Source: JACDER01 sp963717765 (GTDB taxonomy: Bacteria > Actinomycetota > Thermoleophilia > Gaiellales > Gaiellaceae). From it: a stretch of 64,000 nucleotides of DNA. This document shows, piece after piece, positions 30,423 through 41,226 of the stretch. The stretch is taken from contig CAVQWX010000007.1 of NCBI GenBank assembly GCA_963717765.1, positions 124,001-188,000 of the forward strand. Direction: 5' to 3'. The translations under genes and the position numbers were made by a program. Positions within the stretch are counted from its first letter, which is position 1, and each line of letters starts with the position of its first letter. Under the pieces are notes generated by a model. The model had not been told where the DNA came from, did not search any database, and was given only the letters and a program-made list of their open reading frames with translations.

Positions 30423-32195
30423 GTGGTGAAGCGGCCCGTCCTCGTGCTCGCGGTCTCGACCGCGCTGATCGTCGTGCTCCTCCAGTCCGCCCAGGCGGCA
30501 CCCCGGCACGCGGCCGCAAGCGCGGCGGGGGGGCAGGGCGAGTGCGGCCTGCCCAAGAAGCGCCCGCTCTGGATCGACTTCGGGGACGGCTCCGTGCCGT
30601 TCTGGGAGCTCTTCGCGCAGCCGGGGCTCGTGTCCGCCGCGGCGAACTTCCGCTACCCGCCCCAGATCCGGGCGCGGGGCGGGAACACGATCTACTTCGA
30701 CCTCAACTTCCATCGCCGGCTCGGAAGCCCGGGCAAGCCGCAGCCGCTGGACGCGGTGCTGGAGAGCGCCAACCGCCTCTTTTATTACGCCTCGGCCTCG
30801 AGCGGCTGCGACCGTCCCTGGATCGCGCTGAACGAGCTGTTCGGCGCGAATCTGCCCACGCCCTGGTCGGCGACCAACCAGGTCTACCGCGACAACGTCC
30901 TCGCCTTCATCAAGGTGCTCGCCGCGCACGGAGCGCACGTCTTCCTGCTCGTGAACAGCAAGCCGTACACGGCCGACGAGGCCGGCGACTGGTGGCGGGA
31001 GGTGGCGAAGTACTCGGACTTTGTCCGCGAGGTCTACTTCCCCGCGCCGCAGATCTACCGCCAGGGGCCGGTGCTCGGAAACCGGACGATGCGGCAGGCC
31101 TTCCGTGACGGAGTGCTCGACCTAACGTCGATCGGGATCCCAGTGGCGAAGGTCGGGCTCTTCCTCGGCTTTCAGACCGAGAAGGGCAACGGAGGCCGTG
31201 AGGGTCTGGCGAAGCTGTCCTGGTTCCGCACGATCAAGTGGCAGGCGCTCGCGGCCAAGCAGGTCGCGAGCGAGCTCCACTTCCCGACGATCTGGTCGTG
31301 GGGCTGGGGCGAGTGGGGGGGAGGGAGCGTCGACCCCGACAAGCCCGCCGCCGCATGCGTCTACCTGTGGACGCGCAACCACAGCCTCTGCAACGGCCCG
31401 CAGGTCGCCGGAGCGGGATTCGACGCCTCTATGACCGAGGGGCAAATCGACCTGCCGCGCGGGGTCCAGTGCACCGTGGACGGAGCGCGGATGAACGACA
31501 ACACGATCCGCGGGCTCGTGTCCGTGACGAAGGATCGCGAGGTCGCATTCAGCGCGCTGTTCGCGCGCCAGGTCGAGAGCAAGTACGCCCCTGTCCGCGA
31601 CGCCGACATCCTTGCTCTCGAGAAGGCGGTCGTCGCTTCCCGGTTTCGCGGCAGGCACGCGGCCTACCGGGCGGCGCTGGCGAAGGCTGGAGCGAACGTC
31701 GCGATTGCGCGCGGGGTCCTGGGGGACGAGCTGCGCCAGGCGCTGATCGAGTCGCGGATCAAGGTCTCCACGCCGAGCTCTTCGGCGATCGCGTCCTTCT
31801 ACGACGAGTTCGGCGATCTCCAGGCGCGGCAAGTGGGTTCCAAGACCGCCGCCTGGTGGCTGGGGCAGAAGAAGGCGGGACTTGCCATATCCTCCGTCGC
31901 TCCCGCCCAGGTCTTCGGGGCCAAGCTGGGCCGCTGGACGACCGTCCTCAGCGCCTCCGGCCAGTGGAAAGTCCGGCCGCTGGGGCCGGCTGCACCACTG
32001 GCGGCCTTCTCGCTCGCGCAGGCGCGTCCGGCGATCGGCGCGGCGCTACGACAGAGCTCGCGGACGAACGCCTACCAGACCTGGACGGCGGCCAGGCAGC
32101 GGTCGGCGCTAAAGCAGACGGTATGCCGCCGCGACTCGCTCCCGTCGGCGGGTGCAGTCGACCTCACGTCGTATCTGCCCTTCCTCGCGGTGTAG
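30423..32195 (+). CDS. Large secreted protein of unknown function
   Basis: 590 residues from GTG with a signal peptide (VLAVSTALIVVLLQSAQA). The N-terminal 330 residues (LWIDFGDGSVPFWELFAQPG, IYFDLNFHRRLG, PTIWSWGWGEWGGG) have the look of an alpha/beta-barrel, perhaps carbohydrate-active, but I cannot place it in a family. The C-terminal 200 residues contain FYDEFGDLQARQV and end DLTSYLPFLAV. Repeated Trp and Arg and paired cysteines suggest an extracellular folded protein. It follows the broken sialidase-like gene by 32 nt. Confidence 0.6.
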   Translation: MVKRPVLVLAVSTALIVVLLQSAQAAPRHAAASAAGGQGECGLPKKRPLWIDFGDGSVPFWELFAQPGLVSAAANFRYPPQIRARGGNTIYFDLNFHRRLGSPGKPQPLDAVLESANRLFYYASASSGCDRPWIALNELFGANLPTPWSATNQVYRDNVLAFIKVLAAHGAHVFLLVNSKPYTADEAGDWWREVAKYSDFVREVYFPAPQIYRQGPVLGNRTMRQAFRDGVLDLTSIGIPVAKVGLFLGFQTEKGNGGREGLAKLSWFRTIKWQALAAKQVASELHFPTIWSWGWGEWGGGSVDPDKPAAACVYLWTRNHSLCNGPQVAGAGFDASMTEGQIDLPRGVQCTVDGARMNDNTIRGLVSVTKDREVAFSALFARQVESKYAPVRDADILALEKAVVASRFRGRHAAYRAALAKAGANVAIARGVLGDELRQALIESRIKVSTPSSSAIASFYDEFGDLQARQVGSKTAAWWLGQKKAGLAISSVAPAQVFGAKLGRWTTVLSASGQWKVRPLGPAAPLAAFSLAQARPAIGAALRQSSRTNAYQTWTAARQRSALKQTVCRRDSLPSAGAVDLTSYLPFLAV

Positions 32196-32225
32196 TCCTT
32201 CGGCACACGCCGCTCTGAGCGAGCG

Positions 32226-32870
32226 CTAGGAACGTTCGCGGTCGGCTCGAAGCAGGAAACCGCTTCGGCCGGACTGGATCTCGACCTTGGGAAATTCCGA
32301 GAAGAGCTCACGCAGCTGCTGCTCCGTGTAGTCGAAGATCGGGCAGCGGTTGATCATCTCGTAGCGCACCTTGCGGATCGGGCCCTTCGTCCACGTCCAC
32401 CGAGGGAAGCTGGCGACGACCGTCCCCTTGCACAGCTCGGACATCCGCCGGATGTGCGCCGGAGCGTCCTCGATGTAGTCGAAGTAGCCGAGGCCGAGGA
32501 CGATGTCGAACGGCCTCTCGAGCGGGGCGGTCAGAAAGTCGCCCTGGACGAGCTGGACCTTGTCCCCGAAGCGGTCGAGCCGCTCCTTCGCCAGGCCGAG
32601 CATCGTGTCCGAGAGGTCGATGTCGACGTAGCGGGAGGCGCCCGCATCCAGCATGAACTCCCCGACGCGCGCGGAGCCGCCTCCGACGTCCAACACCGAC
32701 GGAGCGTCATATTCGTGCGCGATCGAGACGGCCAGCTCGCGGCGGTTGAAGAGGCCGGGACGGAGGAGCCGCTGCAGCGCGTGCTCCTCGTCGTAGAGGT
32801 GGTCAAACGAGAATGCCTTGCGGCGAAAGTGCTCTCGTACTTGCGCCGTGCTCTCGCTCGATCTGGTCAT
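32226..32870 (-). CDS. Class I SAM-dependent methyltransferase
   Basis: 214 residues with the glycine-rich SAM motif VLDVGGGSARVGEFMLDAGA, acidic YVDIDLSD and FDIVLGLGYFDYIEDAP. The substrate is unknown. Its start overlaps the polysaccharide deacetylase gene by 68 nt, so the two are probably one transcript. The pairing suggests work on a cell-surface polysaccharide or lipid, which is inference. Confidence 0.8.
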   Translation of the reverse strand: MTRSSESTAQVREHFRRKAFSFDHLYDEEHALQRLLRPGLFNRRELAVSIAHEYDAPSVLDVGGGSARVGEFMLDAGASRYVDIDLSDTMLGLAKERLDRFGDKVQLVQGDFLTAPLERPFDIVLGLGYFDYIEDAPAHIRRMSELCKGTVVASFPRWTWTKGPIRKVRYEMINRCPIFDYTEQQLRELFSEFPKVEIQSGRSGFLLRADRERS

Positions 32871-33699
32871 GGGCCTCCTCGAAGCTGGTCAATTGGAACT
32901 GCCGGGCGACCTTCCGGAGCCGGGCCGCGATCAGGCCGCGCCCGGGGTTACGGAGCACCTGGCGCGAAGCGGCGGTCATCCGCTGCTTCGTCCCAAGGCC
33001 GTCCGGAAGCTCAGCGCGCAAGGGTAGCGGGTCGAACTCGTACGGATGGAAATAGAGGACCGGCAACGACGTGGTCGCTAACGCACGGACGATGACGGGA
33101 GCGGGGAAGAGCCGCCAGTAGGCGCCGCCGCCCACAGGCACGCGCCGGACCGACGGCGTGGGCAGCTCCCAGAGGCTCTTCCCGGAAGGAAGCTCGAGCC
33201 GGTAGGGCGAGTCGGGAACGGGAGTGATGCGGTTCGGGATCCGGCGGTTCTCGTGCTGACTCGAGTCGTATTCGAACCCGAGCTCGGCCAGCACCTCGTA
33301 CGCCCACGGCGTGTCGCGGTTGATCGAGAACTCGGGCGCGCGGTAGCCGGTGGGCCGTTTGCTCGTTACCTCGCCTATCGCGTCGACGCTCCGCTGGACG
33401 TCGGCACGGAAGTCGGCTTCGCCCTGCTCGTAGACGCGTCGGTGGGCATACCCGTGTGAGCCGACCTCGTGGCCGCGGCCGTCGATCTCGCGCGTCACAT
33501 CGGGGTAACGAACGGCCGTGATCCCGAGGAGGAAGAACGTGGCGCTCGCACCGAGCTCGTCGAGCAGCGCAAAGAGCGCCGCCATCTGCCGGGGGAACTC
33601 CGGCCGCGCCCGGTCCCAGTCGTCCCGCCCGAGGCGGCGGTGGACGAGCTGATGCCAGTCCTCGACATCGATCGTCAGGATCGCGGTCGGGAGCGGCAC
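32803..33699 (-). CDS. Polysaccharide deacetylase family protein
   Basis: 298 residues. The NodB-fold motifs are TIDVEDWHQ (catalytic Asp pair), GSHGYAHRRVYE (metal His pair) and YRAPEFSI. The rest (DSSQHENRRIPNR, ELPTPSVRRVPVGGGAYWRLFP) resembles the deacetylases found in exopolysaccharide and EPS/exosortase loci. Predicted to remove N- or O-acetyl groups from a surface glycan. It is divergent from the subtilase gene with a very short intergenic space. Confidence 0.85.
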   Translation of the reverse strand: MPLPTAILTIDVEDWHQLVHRRLGRDDWDRARPEFPRQMAALFALLDELGASATFFLLGITAVRYPDVTREIDGRGHEVGSHGYAHRRVYEQGEADFRADVQRSVDAIGEVTSKRPTGYRAPEFSINRDTPWAYEVLAELGFEYDSSQHENRRIPNRITPVPDSPYRLELPSGKSLWELPTPSVRRVPVGGGAYWRLFPAPVIVRALATTSLPVLYFHPYEFDPLPLRAELPDGLGTKQRMTAASRQVLRNPGRGLIAARLRKVARQFQLTSFEEAHDQIEREHGASTRALSPQGILV

Positions 33700-33758
33700 G
33701 AGCCGATTGAAGCAGGTTGACCGCCACCACCATCCGTGCGAGAGTCTCGGCCGTTGCC

Positions 33759-36098
33759 GTGAGCCGAAGACGTGAACGCTTTCCGCTCTCCGCGAGCCTT
33801 GCCGGGGCCGCGGTAGTCGTAGCGGTCCTCCTCGGGGTAGGCGCGCTTCCCGCCCAGACTCGTGCGGACAGCGGTCCGGGGAAAATCGCCGTCCGGGTGC
33901 TGCGGGCGACCTCGGACGGGCGGAGGGCCTCGTTTCTCGTCTACCTCCGTCACCAGGCCGATCTCAGCGCCGCCTACGACATCCGCAACTCGGACGCCCG
34001 AGGGTGGTACGTCTACAGGGCGCTGAAGAAGTACGCCGCTCGCACGCAGGCGCCGATCGAGCGACTACTCGCCCGCCGCGGCATCTCGTACACGTCGCTC
34101 TGGGCCGCGAACGCAATCGTCGTCGACGGTGGCCGAGCGCTCGTGGACGCCCTCGCCGCCAGGACCGACGTAGGGGCAATCGAGTCGAACGCCGGATCGA
34201 GATGGATCCCCGCAGGCGATCGCACCAAAATCAGACGAGCCACGTCGCCGTCCGTGGTCGAGCTCGGCGTCTCGACCGTCAACGCGCCTCAGATGTGGGC
34301 GCTCGGCTTCACCGGGACCGGCATCGTGATCGCGGACCAGGACACCGGAGTTCTCTGGACGCACGCGGCGCTGAAGAGCCACTACCGAGGCTGGAACGGC
34401 ACCGCCGCGAATCACAACTACAACTGGTGGGACGCGATCCACTCGAGCGTCGGCAACCCGTGCGGAAACAACTCGCCGTTCCCGTGTGACGACAACGGCC
34501 ACGGCACTCACACGACCGGAACAGCGGTCGGAGGGGACGACACGCAAAACAATCAAATCGGCGTGGCTCCCGGAGCGAAGTGGATGGCCTGCCGGAACAT
34601 GAACCAGGGGACCGGCACGCCGCAGACGTATGCCGAGTGCTTCCAGTTCCTGATTGCGCCGACCAACCTGAACGGCCAGAACGCCGATCCTGCGAAGCGG
34701 CCGCACGTGGCGAACAACAGCTGGACCTGCCCAGCGAGCGAGGGGTGCGCTGCCAACACCCTCCAGACCGTCGTCCAGAACGCCGAGGCCTCGGGGATCT
34801 TCGTCGTCGCGGCAGCCGGCAACACTGGGCCCGGGTGCAGCACTGTCGACGTGCCGCCGGCGATCTATAACGCCTCGTTCACGGTCGGCGCGATCAACAG
34901 CAGCACGAACGAGCTCGCGAACTTCAGCAGCCGCGGGCCGGTCACGGCCGACGGCTCCGGCCGGATCAAGCCCGACATCGTCGCCCCCGGCGTCAACGTC
35001 CGGTCCGCCTCTTCGTCGAGCGACACGACCTACGCGAACCTGAGCGGCACCTCGATGGCAGCGCCGCACGTCACCGGCGTGGTGGCGTTGCTCTGGTCCG
35101 CGCGCCCCGCTCTGCGGAGGGACATCGCGCGAACGAAGCAAGTGCTCACGAGCACCGCGAACCCGGGTGTCACCGTCCCGGCAAACGGTGACGCCTGCGG
35201 GGGCGCCGCCGCGCTCCCCAACAACCACTTCGGCTGGGGCCGGATCGACGCGCTGGCCGCGTACCAGGGCTCGGCCGACGGCGCCGGGACGATGACCACG
35301 CCGACCTCCGAGGTGACCGCATCGGCGAGCGGAAAGACGATCACGTTCACGTACACGGCGGCACAGACTGGAATGACGAAAGGTGCGGTCACGATCGACG
35401 TTCCCTCGGGATGGAGCGCCCCTTCGACAGGCCCCTCTGCGCGCGGTTACACGACCGCAAGCACCGGCACCGTCTCGGTCTCGGGCCAGACCATCACCGT
35501 CTCCAACCTGACGCGCAACGCGGGACAGACCGTCACGATCACCTACGGCTCCAAGGGAGGCGGCGGCCCCGGCGCGACCGTCTCCGCAACGACGGGTAAA
35601 CGGGGCTGGCAGGCGAAACAGAAGACGAATGCAGGAGGAACGCTGACGAAGCTCGCCTCGTCTCCTTCGATCACCGTCTACGCCCGCGACGGCTCGGGGA
35701 CCCTCACAACCCCGACGACTTCGGTGGCGCACGGCTCGACCGGAAACACGATCGTCTTCACGTACACGGTGGCCGCCGGAGGGATGAAGAACGGCACGCT
35801 GACGGTCGTCGTTCCCTCCGGCTGGAGCGGACCGGCGACCTCTGCGACCGCGCCCGGCTACACCACATCGAACAGTGGAGTGGTCTCGGTTTCGAGCCGC
35901 ACGATCCTCGTCTCCAGCCTGACCCGCTCGTCGGGGCAGACGGTCAAGGTCACCTACGGCTCGAAGGCCGGCGGCGGGCCGGGTGCAAACGCGCCTACGA
36001 CCTCGACCGGTTCCCAGACCTGGTCGACGAAGCAGCGGTCGATCGTCGGCGGCGCGCTGACCAGCTTGAGCAGCTCGCCCGTGATCACGGTCAACTGA
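33759..36098 (+). CDS. Secreted subtilisin-like serine protease (S8) with two C-terminal tandem domains
   Basis: About 779 residues from GTG, with signal sequence SLAGAAVVVAVLLGVGALPA; a TTG 42 nt upstream is an alternative start. The catalytic triad is in ADQDTGVLWTHAAL (Asp), NGHGTHTTGT (His) and SGTSMAAPHVTG (Ser). An inhibitor-like propeptide occupies about 45-160. After the protease come two roughly 130-residue repeats, each with a TPT...FTYT opening, PSGWS, GYTTS, VSV, a SxLTR..GQTV..TYGSK core and SSP.ITV end. Predicted extracellular nutrient or wall-associated protease. Confidence 0.87.
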   Translation: MSRRRERFPLSASLAGAAVVVAVLLGVGALPAQTRADSGPGKIAVRVLRATSDGRRASFLVYLRHQADLSAAYDIRNSDARGWYVYRALKKYAARTQAPIERLLARRGISYTSLWAANAIVVDGGRALVDALAARTDVGAIESNAGSRWIPAGDRTKIRRATSPSVVELGVSTVNAPQMWALGFTGTGIVIADQDTGVLWTHAALKSHYRGWNGTAANHNYNWWDAIHSSVGNPCGNNSPFPCDDNGHGTHTTGTAVGGDDTQNNQIGVAPGAKWMACRNMNQGTGTPQTYAECFQFLIAPTNLNGQNADPAKRPHVANNSWTCPASEGCAANTLQTVVQNAEASGIFVVAAAGNTGPGCSTVDVPPAIYNASFTVGAINSSTNELANFSSRGPVTADGSGRIKPDIVAPGVNVRSASSSSDTTYANLSGTSMAAPHVTGVVALLWSARPALRRDIARTKQVLTSTANPGVTVPANGDACGGAAALPNNHFGWGRIDALAAYQGSADGAGTMTTPTSEVTASASGKTITFTYTAAQTGMTKGAVTIDVPSGWSAPSTGPSARGYTTASTGTVSVSGQTITVSNLTRNAGQTVTITYGSKGGGGPGATVSATTGKRGWQAKQKTNAGGTLTKLASSPSITVYARDGSGTLTTPTTSVAHGSTGNTIVFTYTVAAGGMKNGTLTVVVPSGWSGPATSATAPGYTTSNSGVVSVSSRTILVSSLTRSSGQTVKVTYGSKAGGGPGANAPTTSTGSQTWSTKQRSIVGGALTSLSSSPVITVN

Positions 36099-36104
36099 GC
36101 CGGG

Positions 36105-36602
36105 TCATCGCGGCAGCCCGTTTGCCGCGAGCCAGCCGCCCGTGTAGCGGACGTCGTTCGACACGTCGCGGACAGCGAAATCCGGGCCCGGATGCGCCGT
36201 CATCTCCTCCTCCGACGGAAACTCCGCCTCCGCGAGCACGAGCCCGGCCAGCGGCCCCTCGAACACGTCGACCGAGTAGCGGCCCAGGTGGTGCCGCCGC
36301 TTGCGCAGCTCGCGCGCAGGCAGCGTCGCGAAGACGTCGTACTCCTCAGACGTCAGGTACACCGTCGTGATGACCGTCACGGCATAGTCGGGCGGGCCCG
36401 GAGCCTCCTTCTGCGAGAGCTTGTACTGCGAGTGCGGTGGCTCGGCGCGGCGGAGACGCAGCCGCGTGCCCTCGATGTAGCGGTCGACAAAGAGGCTGCC
36501 GGCGTCCGCGCCATCCGGAAGTCGATCGAGCAACCAGCGTCGCTCGAGCTCGTATCTCGCGTATTTCCCCGCTTGCGGAGCTACGTTCCGGTTCGCTACC
36601 AT
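36105..36602 (-). CDS. CYTH-domain protein
   Basis: 165 residues with YELERRWLLDRLPDG (the E-x-E-x-K-like opening, here ELERR), a KLSQKE strand, YSVDVFEGPLAGLVLAEAEFPSEEE and the final FAVRDVSNDVRYTGGWLA. CYTH proteins bind triphosphates in a beta-tunnel (triphosphatase or adenylate cyclase 2). The start MVANRNVAPQAG was chosen because a longer frame would run antisense into rpsL. It is divergent from the ribosomal operon. Confidence 0.8.
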   Translation of the reverse strand: MVANRNVAPQAGKYARYELERRWLLDRLPDGADAGSLFVDRYIEGTRLRLRRAEPPHSQYKLSQKEAPGPPDYAVTVITTVYLTSEEYDVFATLPARELRKRRHHLGRYSVDVFEGPLAGLVLAEAEFPSEEEMTAHPGPDFAVRDVSNDVRYTGGWLAANGLPR

Positions 36603-36663
36603 TCGCTGTCCGGTTGGCGGGCTCGCGCCCGGCCGACCTTTCTTCTGTGTCGTAAGGAGTTCC

Positions 36664-37035
36664 ATGCCCACCGTAAACCAACTCGTCAGAAAGGGTCGTG
36701 TCGCGCCCAAGTCGCGCACCAAGACCCCTGCCCTCCGCGGTGCGCCCCAGAAGCGCGGCGTCTGCACGCGCGTGTACACGCACACGCCGAAGAAGCCGAA
36801 CTCCGCGCTGCGCAAGGTCGCGCGCGTGCGCCTGACGAACGGGATGGAGGTCACGACCTACATCCCCGGTGAGGGGCACAACCTGCAGGAGCACTCCGTC
36901 GTCCTGATCCGCGGCGGCCGCGTCCGCGACCTGCCGGGGATCCGGTACAAGGTCGTCCGCGCCGCGTTCGACGCCGCCGGCGTCAGCGATCGCCGCCAGG
37001 GCCGTTCCAAGTACGGAGCCAAGAAGGGCTCGTAA
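36664..37035 (+). CDS. rpsL: 30S ribosomal protein S12
   Basis: 123 residues, MPTVNQLVRKGR to GAKKGS, with PKKPNSALRKVARVRL and the GEGHNLQEHSVVLIRGGRVRDLPGIRY decoding-centre loop where streptomycin-resistance changes occur. Strong AAGGAG site. First gene of the long translation operon. Stop and rpsG start overlap as TAATG. Confidence 0.98.
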   Translation: MPTVNQLVRKGRVAPKSRTKTPALRGAPQKRGVCTRVYTHTPKKPNSALRKVARVRLTNGMEVTTYIPGEGHNLQEHSVVLIRGGRVRDLPGIRYKVVRAAFDAAGVSDRRQGRSKYGAKKGS

Positions 37036-37505
37036 TGCCGCGCAGAGCAGAGATCACACCCCGCAACCCGACGCCGGACCCGGTACACCAGTCCGAGCTC
37101 GTCAGCCAGATGATCAACCGCGTGATGACGGACGGGAAGAAGAGCACGGCCGAGCAGGTCGTGTACACCGCGCTGGACCGCGTGGCGGACAAGACGGGCA
37201 AGGGCGCCGTGGAGGCGCTCGAGCAGGCGGTCAAGACGGTAACGCCGGTCCTCGAGGTGCGCAGCCGCCGTGTCGGCGGCGCGAACTACCAGGTGCCGGT
37301 CGAAGTGCCGCAGCGGCGCGGGCGCACGCTCGCCGTCCGCTGGCTGATCACGTTCGCGCGCCAGCGCCGCGAGAAGGGGATGCCCGAGAAGCTCGCCGGG
37401 GAGATCATGGACGCGCTCAACGAGCAGGGCGGCGCCTTCAAGCGCAAGGACGACATGTACCGGATGGCGCAGGCCAACAAGGCCTTTGCGCATTACAGGT
37501 GGTGA
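37035..37505 (+). CDS. rpsG: 30S ribosomal protein S7
   Basis: 156 residues, normal length, with VSQMINRVMTDGKKSTAE and the KRKDDMYRMAQANKAFAHYRW end. It nucleates the 3' domain of 16S rRNA. The start is coupled to rpsL. Confidence 0.98.
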   Translation: MPRRAEITPRNPTPDPVHQSELVSQMINRVMTDGKKSTAEQVVYTALDRVADKTGKGAVEALEQAVKTVTPVLEVRSRRVGGANYQVPVEVPQRRGRTLAVRWLITFARQRREKGMPEKLAGEIMDALNEQGGAFKRKDDMYRMAQANKAFAHYRW

Positions 37506-37515
37506 TTTGACGACC

Positions 37516-39606
37516 ATGGCCGCAACCAAGACAGCCCTCGCGCTCGAGCGCACCCGGAACATCGGGATCATGGCCCACATCGACGCGGGCAAGACCACGA
37601 CGACCGAGCGGATCCTCTATTACACGGGTCGCACCCACAAGATGGGCGAGGTGCACGAGGGCGCCGCGACGATGGACTGGATGGCGCAGGAGCAGGAGCG
37701 CGGCATCACGATCACGTCTGCTGCGACGACAGCGTCGTGGCGTGACTTTCGCATCAACATTATCGATACGCCCGGCCACGTGGACTTTACCGTGGAGGTG
37801 GAGCGCAGCCTGCGCGTGCTCGACGGCGCCATCGCCGTCTTCGATGCCGTCGCGGGCGTCGAGCCGCAGTCCGAGACGGTCTGGCGGCAGGCCGACCGCT
37901 ACCACGTTCCACGCATCGCCTTCATCAACAAGATGGACCGCACCGGCGCCGACTTCTTCCAGGCCGTCCAATCGATGGTCGACCGCCTGGGCGCCAAGCC
38001 GGTGCCCGTACAGCTGCCGATCGGCCGCGAGGAGGGCTTCCGCGGCGTCATCGACCTGGTCGAGATGCGTGCTCTCACGTACAACGACCCGCTCGGCGTG
38101 AACGTCGACGAGGACGAGATCCCAATCGAGCTGCGGGAACAGGCGAGTGAGTACCACCACCAGCTCATCGACGCGATCGCGGAGAAGGACGAGGAGCTCC
38201 TCGAGACCTACCTCGAGGACGAGGATTCGGTCACGCCCGAGATGATCCGGCGGGCGCTGCGCACAGCGACGCTCGACGCCGAGGTGACGCCGGTGCTGCT
38301 CGGGTCCGCCTTCAAGAACAAAGGCATCCAGCCGCTGCTCGACGCCGTTGTCGAGTACCTGCCGAGCCCGCTCGACGTCCCGCCCGTGCACGGCCTCGAC
38401 CCGCGCACCGAGCACGAGCTCTCGCGCCGCCCGGCGCTGGACGAGCCGTTCTCGGCGCTGGCCTTCAAGGTCATGTCCGACCCGTACGTGGGGAAGCTGA
38501 CCTACGTCCGCGTCTACTCCGGCCAGGTGAAGGCCGGCGAGCGCGTGCTGAACACCGCCAGCGGCCGGACCGAGCGGATCAGCCGGATCCTGCAGATGCA
38601 CGCGAACCACCGCGAGGAGCGGGAGGAGATCGGCGCCGGCGAGATCGCTGCGATCGTCGGCCTGAAGGCGACCTCCACCGGCGAGACGCTGTCCGTCGAG
38701 ACCGCGCCGATCCGCCTCGAGTCGATGGACTTCCCCGAGCCGGTCATCTCGGTCGCGATCGAGCCGAAGACGAAGGGCGACCAGGACAAGCTCGCGACCG
38801 GCCTCCAGCGGCTGTCGGACGAGGACCCGACCTTCCGCGTCCGCACCGACCAGGAGACGGGCCAGACCCTGATTTCAGGGATGGGCGAGCTTCACCTCGA
38901 GATCATCGTCGACCGCCTCATGCGTGAGTTCAACGTCGACGCGAATGTCGGCCGCCCGCAGGTGGCCTACCGCGAGACGATCACGAAGCCGGTGCAGAAG
39001 ATCGAGGGCCGCTTCGTCCGCCAGACCGGTGGCCGCGGCCAGTACGGCCACGTCTATATCGACGTCGAGCCGGCCGAGCCCGGCGAGGGCTACGAGTTCC
39101 TCGACCGGATCACCGGCGGCAGCGTCCCCAGGGAGTACATCGGGCCGGTCGACCTCGGGATCCAGGAGGCGATGGAGTCCGGCATCCTCGCGGGCTATCC
39201 GGTGGTCGACGTGCGCGTCTCGCTCGTTGACGGCTCGTACCACGACGTCGACTCGAGCGAAGTGGCGTTCAAGGTTGCAGGCTCGATGGCCTTCAAGGCG
39301 GCGTTGCAGCGGGCCAAGCCGGCCCTGCTCGAGCCGGTGATGGCCGTCGAGGTGGTCACGCCCGAGGAGTATCTCGGCGACGTGATGGGCGACCTGAACG
39401 CGCGCCGCGGACACGTCGAAGGGCTCGAGCCGCGTGGCAACGCGCAGGTGATCAAGGCCCGCGTCCCCCTGGCAACCATGTTCGGCTATGCAACGGCCCT
39501 GCGCTCGACGACGCAGGGACGCGCGACATTCACGATGCAGTTCGATCGCTACGAGGAAGTCCCTCAATCGATCGCGGGCGAGATCGTCGCCGCCCAGACC
39601 GCGTAA
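37516..39606 (+). CDS. fusA: Elongation factor G
   Basis: 696 residues with the G-domain motifs AHIDAGKTTTTER, DTPGHVDF and NKMDR, then domains II-V (IEPKTKGDQDKL, GGRGQYGHVYIDVEP, QFDRYEEVPQSIA). The ATG at MAATKTALALERTRNIGI was preferred over a TTG 9 nt upstream. EF-G drives translocation and, with RRF, recycling. Follows rpsG after 10 nt. Confidence 0.97.
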   Translation: MAATKTALALERTRNIGIMAHIDAGKTTTTERILYYTGRTHKMGEVHEGAATMDWMAQEQERGITITSAATTASWRDFRINIIDTPGHVDFTVEVERSLRVLDGAIAVFDAVAGVEPQSETVWRQADRYHVPRIAFINKMDRTGADFFQAVQSMVDRLGAKPVPVQLPIGREEGFRGVIDLVEMRALTYNDPLGVNVDEDEIPIELREQASEYHHQLIDAIAEKDEELLETYLEDEDSVTPEMIRRALRTATLDAEVTPVLLGSAFKNKGIQPLLDAVVEYLPSPLDVPPVHGLDPRTEHELSRRPALDEPFSALAFKVMSDPYVGKLTYVRVYSGQVKAGERVLNTASGRTERISRILQMHANHREEREEIGAGEIAAIVGLKATSTGETLSVETAPIRLESMDFPEPVISVAIEPKTKGDQDKLATGLQRLSDEDPTFRVRTDQETGQTLISGMGELHLEIIVDRLMREFNVDANVGRPQVAYRETITKPVQKIEGRFVRQTGGRGQYGHVYIDVEPAEPGEGYEFLDRITGGSVPREYIGPVDLGIQEAMESGILAGYPVVDVRVSLVDGSYHDVDSSEVAFKVAGSMAFKAALQRAKPALLEPVMAVEVVTPEEYLGDVMGDLNARRGHVEGLEPRGNAQVIKARVPLATMFGYATALRSTTQGRATFTMQFDRYEEVPQSIAGEIVAAQTA

Positions 39607-39630
39607 CCGAAAGACGGAGGAAGGAAAGAA

Positions 39631-40821
<1,191 letters not shown>

Positions 40822-40837
40822 AGACAGGAGAGACGGG

Positions 40838-41146
40838 ATGGCGCAGCAGAAAATCCGCATCCGCCTGAAGGGCTACGACCACACGCAGCTCGACCGGTCG
40901 GCGCAGTCGATCGTCGAGACGGCGCAGCGTACCGGTGCCACGATCACCGGCCCCGTGCCCCTGCCGACGGAGCGGAACGTCTACTGCGTCATCCGCAGTC
41001 CGTTCAAGGACAAGGACTCGCGCGAGCACTTCGAGGTCAGGACGCACAAGCGCCTGATCGACATCCACTCCCCGACGCCGAAGACGGTCGACTCGCTCAT
41101 GCGACTCGATCTCCCTGCCGGCGTGGACATCGAGATCAAGCTGTGA
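40838..41146 (+). CDS. rpsJ: 30S ribosomal protein S10
   Basis: 102 residues, MAQQKIRIRLKGYDHTQLD to IEIKL, with the NusG-binding loop. It is the first gene of the S10 cluster but follows tuf by only 16 nt, with AGGAGAGACGGG as its ribosome site. Its stop overlaps the GTG of a 27-codon frame that leads to rplC. Confidence 0.97.
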   Translation: MAQQKIRIRLKGYDHTQLDRSAQSIVETAQRTGATITGPVPLPTERNVYCVIRSPFKDKDSREHFEVRTHKRLIDIHSPTPKTVDSLMRLDLPAGVDIEIKL

Positions 41147-41226
41147 AAGGCATTGTCGGCAGCCAAGCGGTCTTTACGCGCAGGCGGGTTTTCAAATTTC
41201 CTGCTGGGAGGTGCCTTACATCGTGA
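41143..41226 (+). CDS. Bridging mini-ORF between rpsJ and rplC (27 codons)
   Basis: GTG overlaps the rpsJ stop (GTGA) and its own TGA overlaps the rplC start (GTGA). The peptide opens MKGIVG, the same six residues as L3; the DNA of the two openings differs by two synonymous changes in 20 nt. The rest (VFTRRRVFKFPAGRC) resembles nothing known. A GCAGG/CCTGC stem lies in the insert. It looks like rplC's original coupled start left upstream of an insertion. Translation is inferred from the double overlap only. Confidence 0.45.
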   Translation: MKGIVGSQAVFTRRRVFKFPAGRCLTS

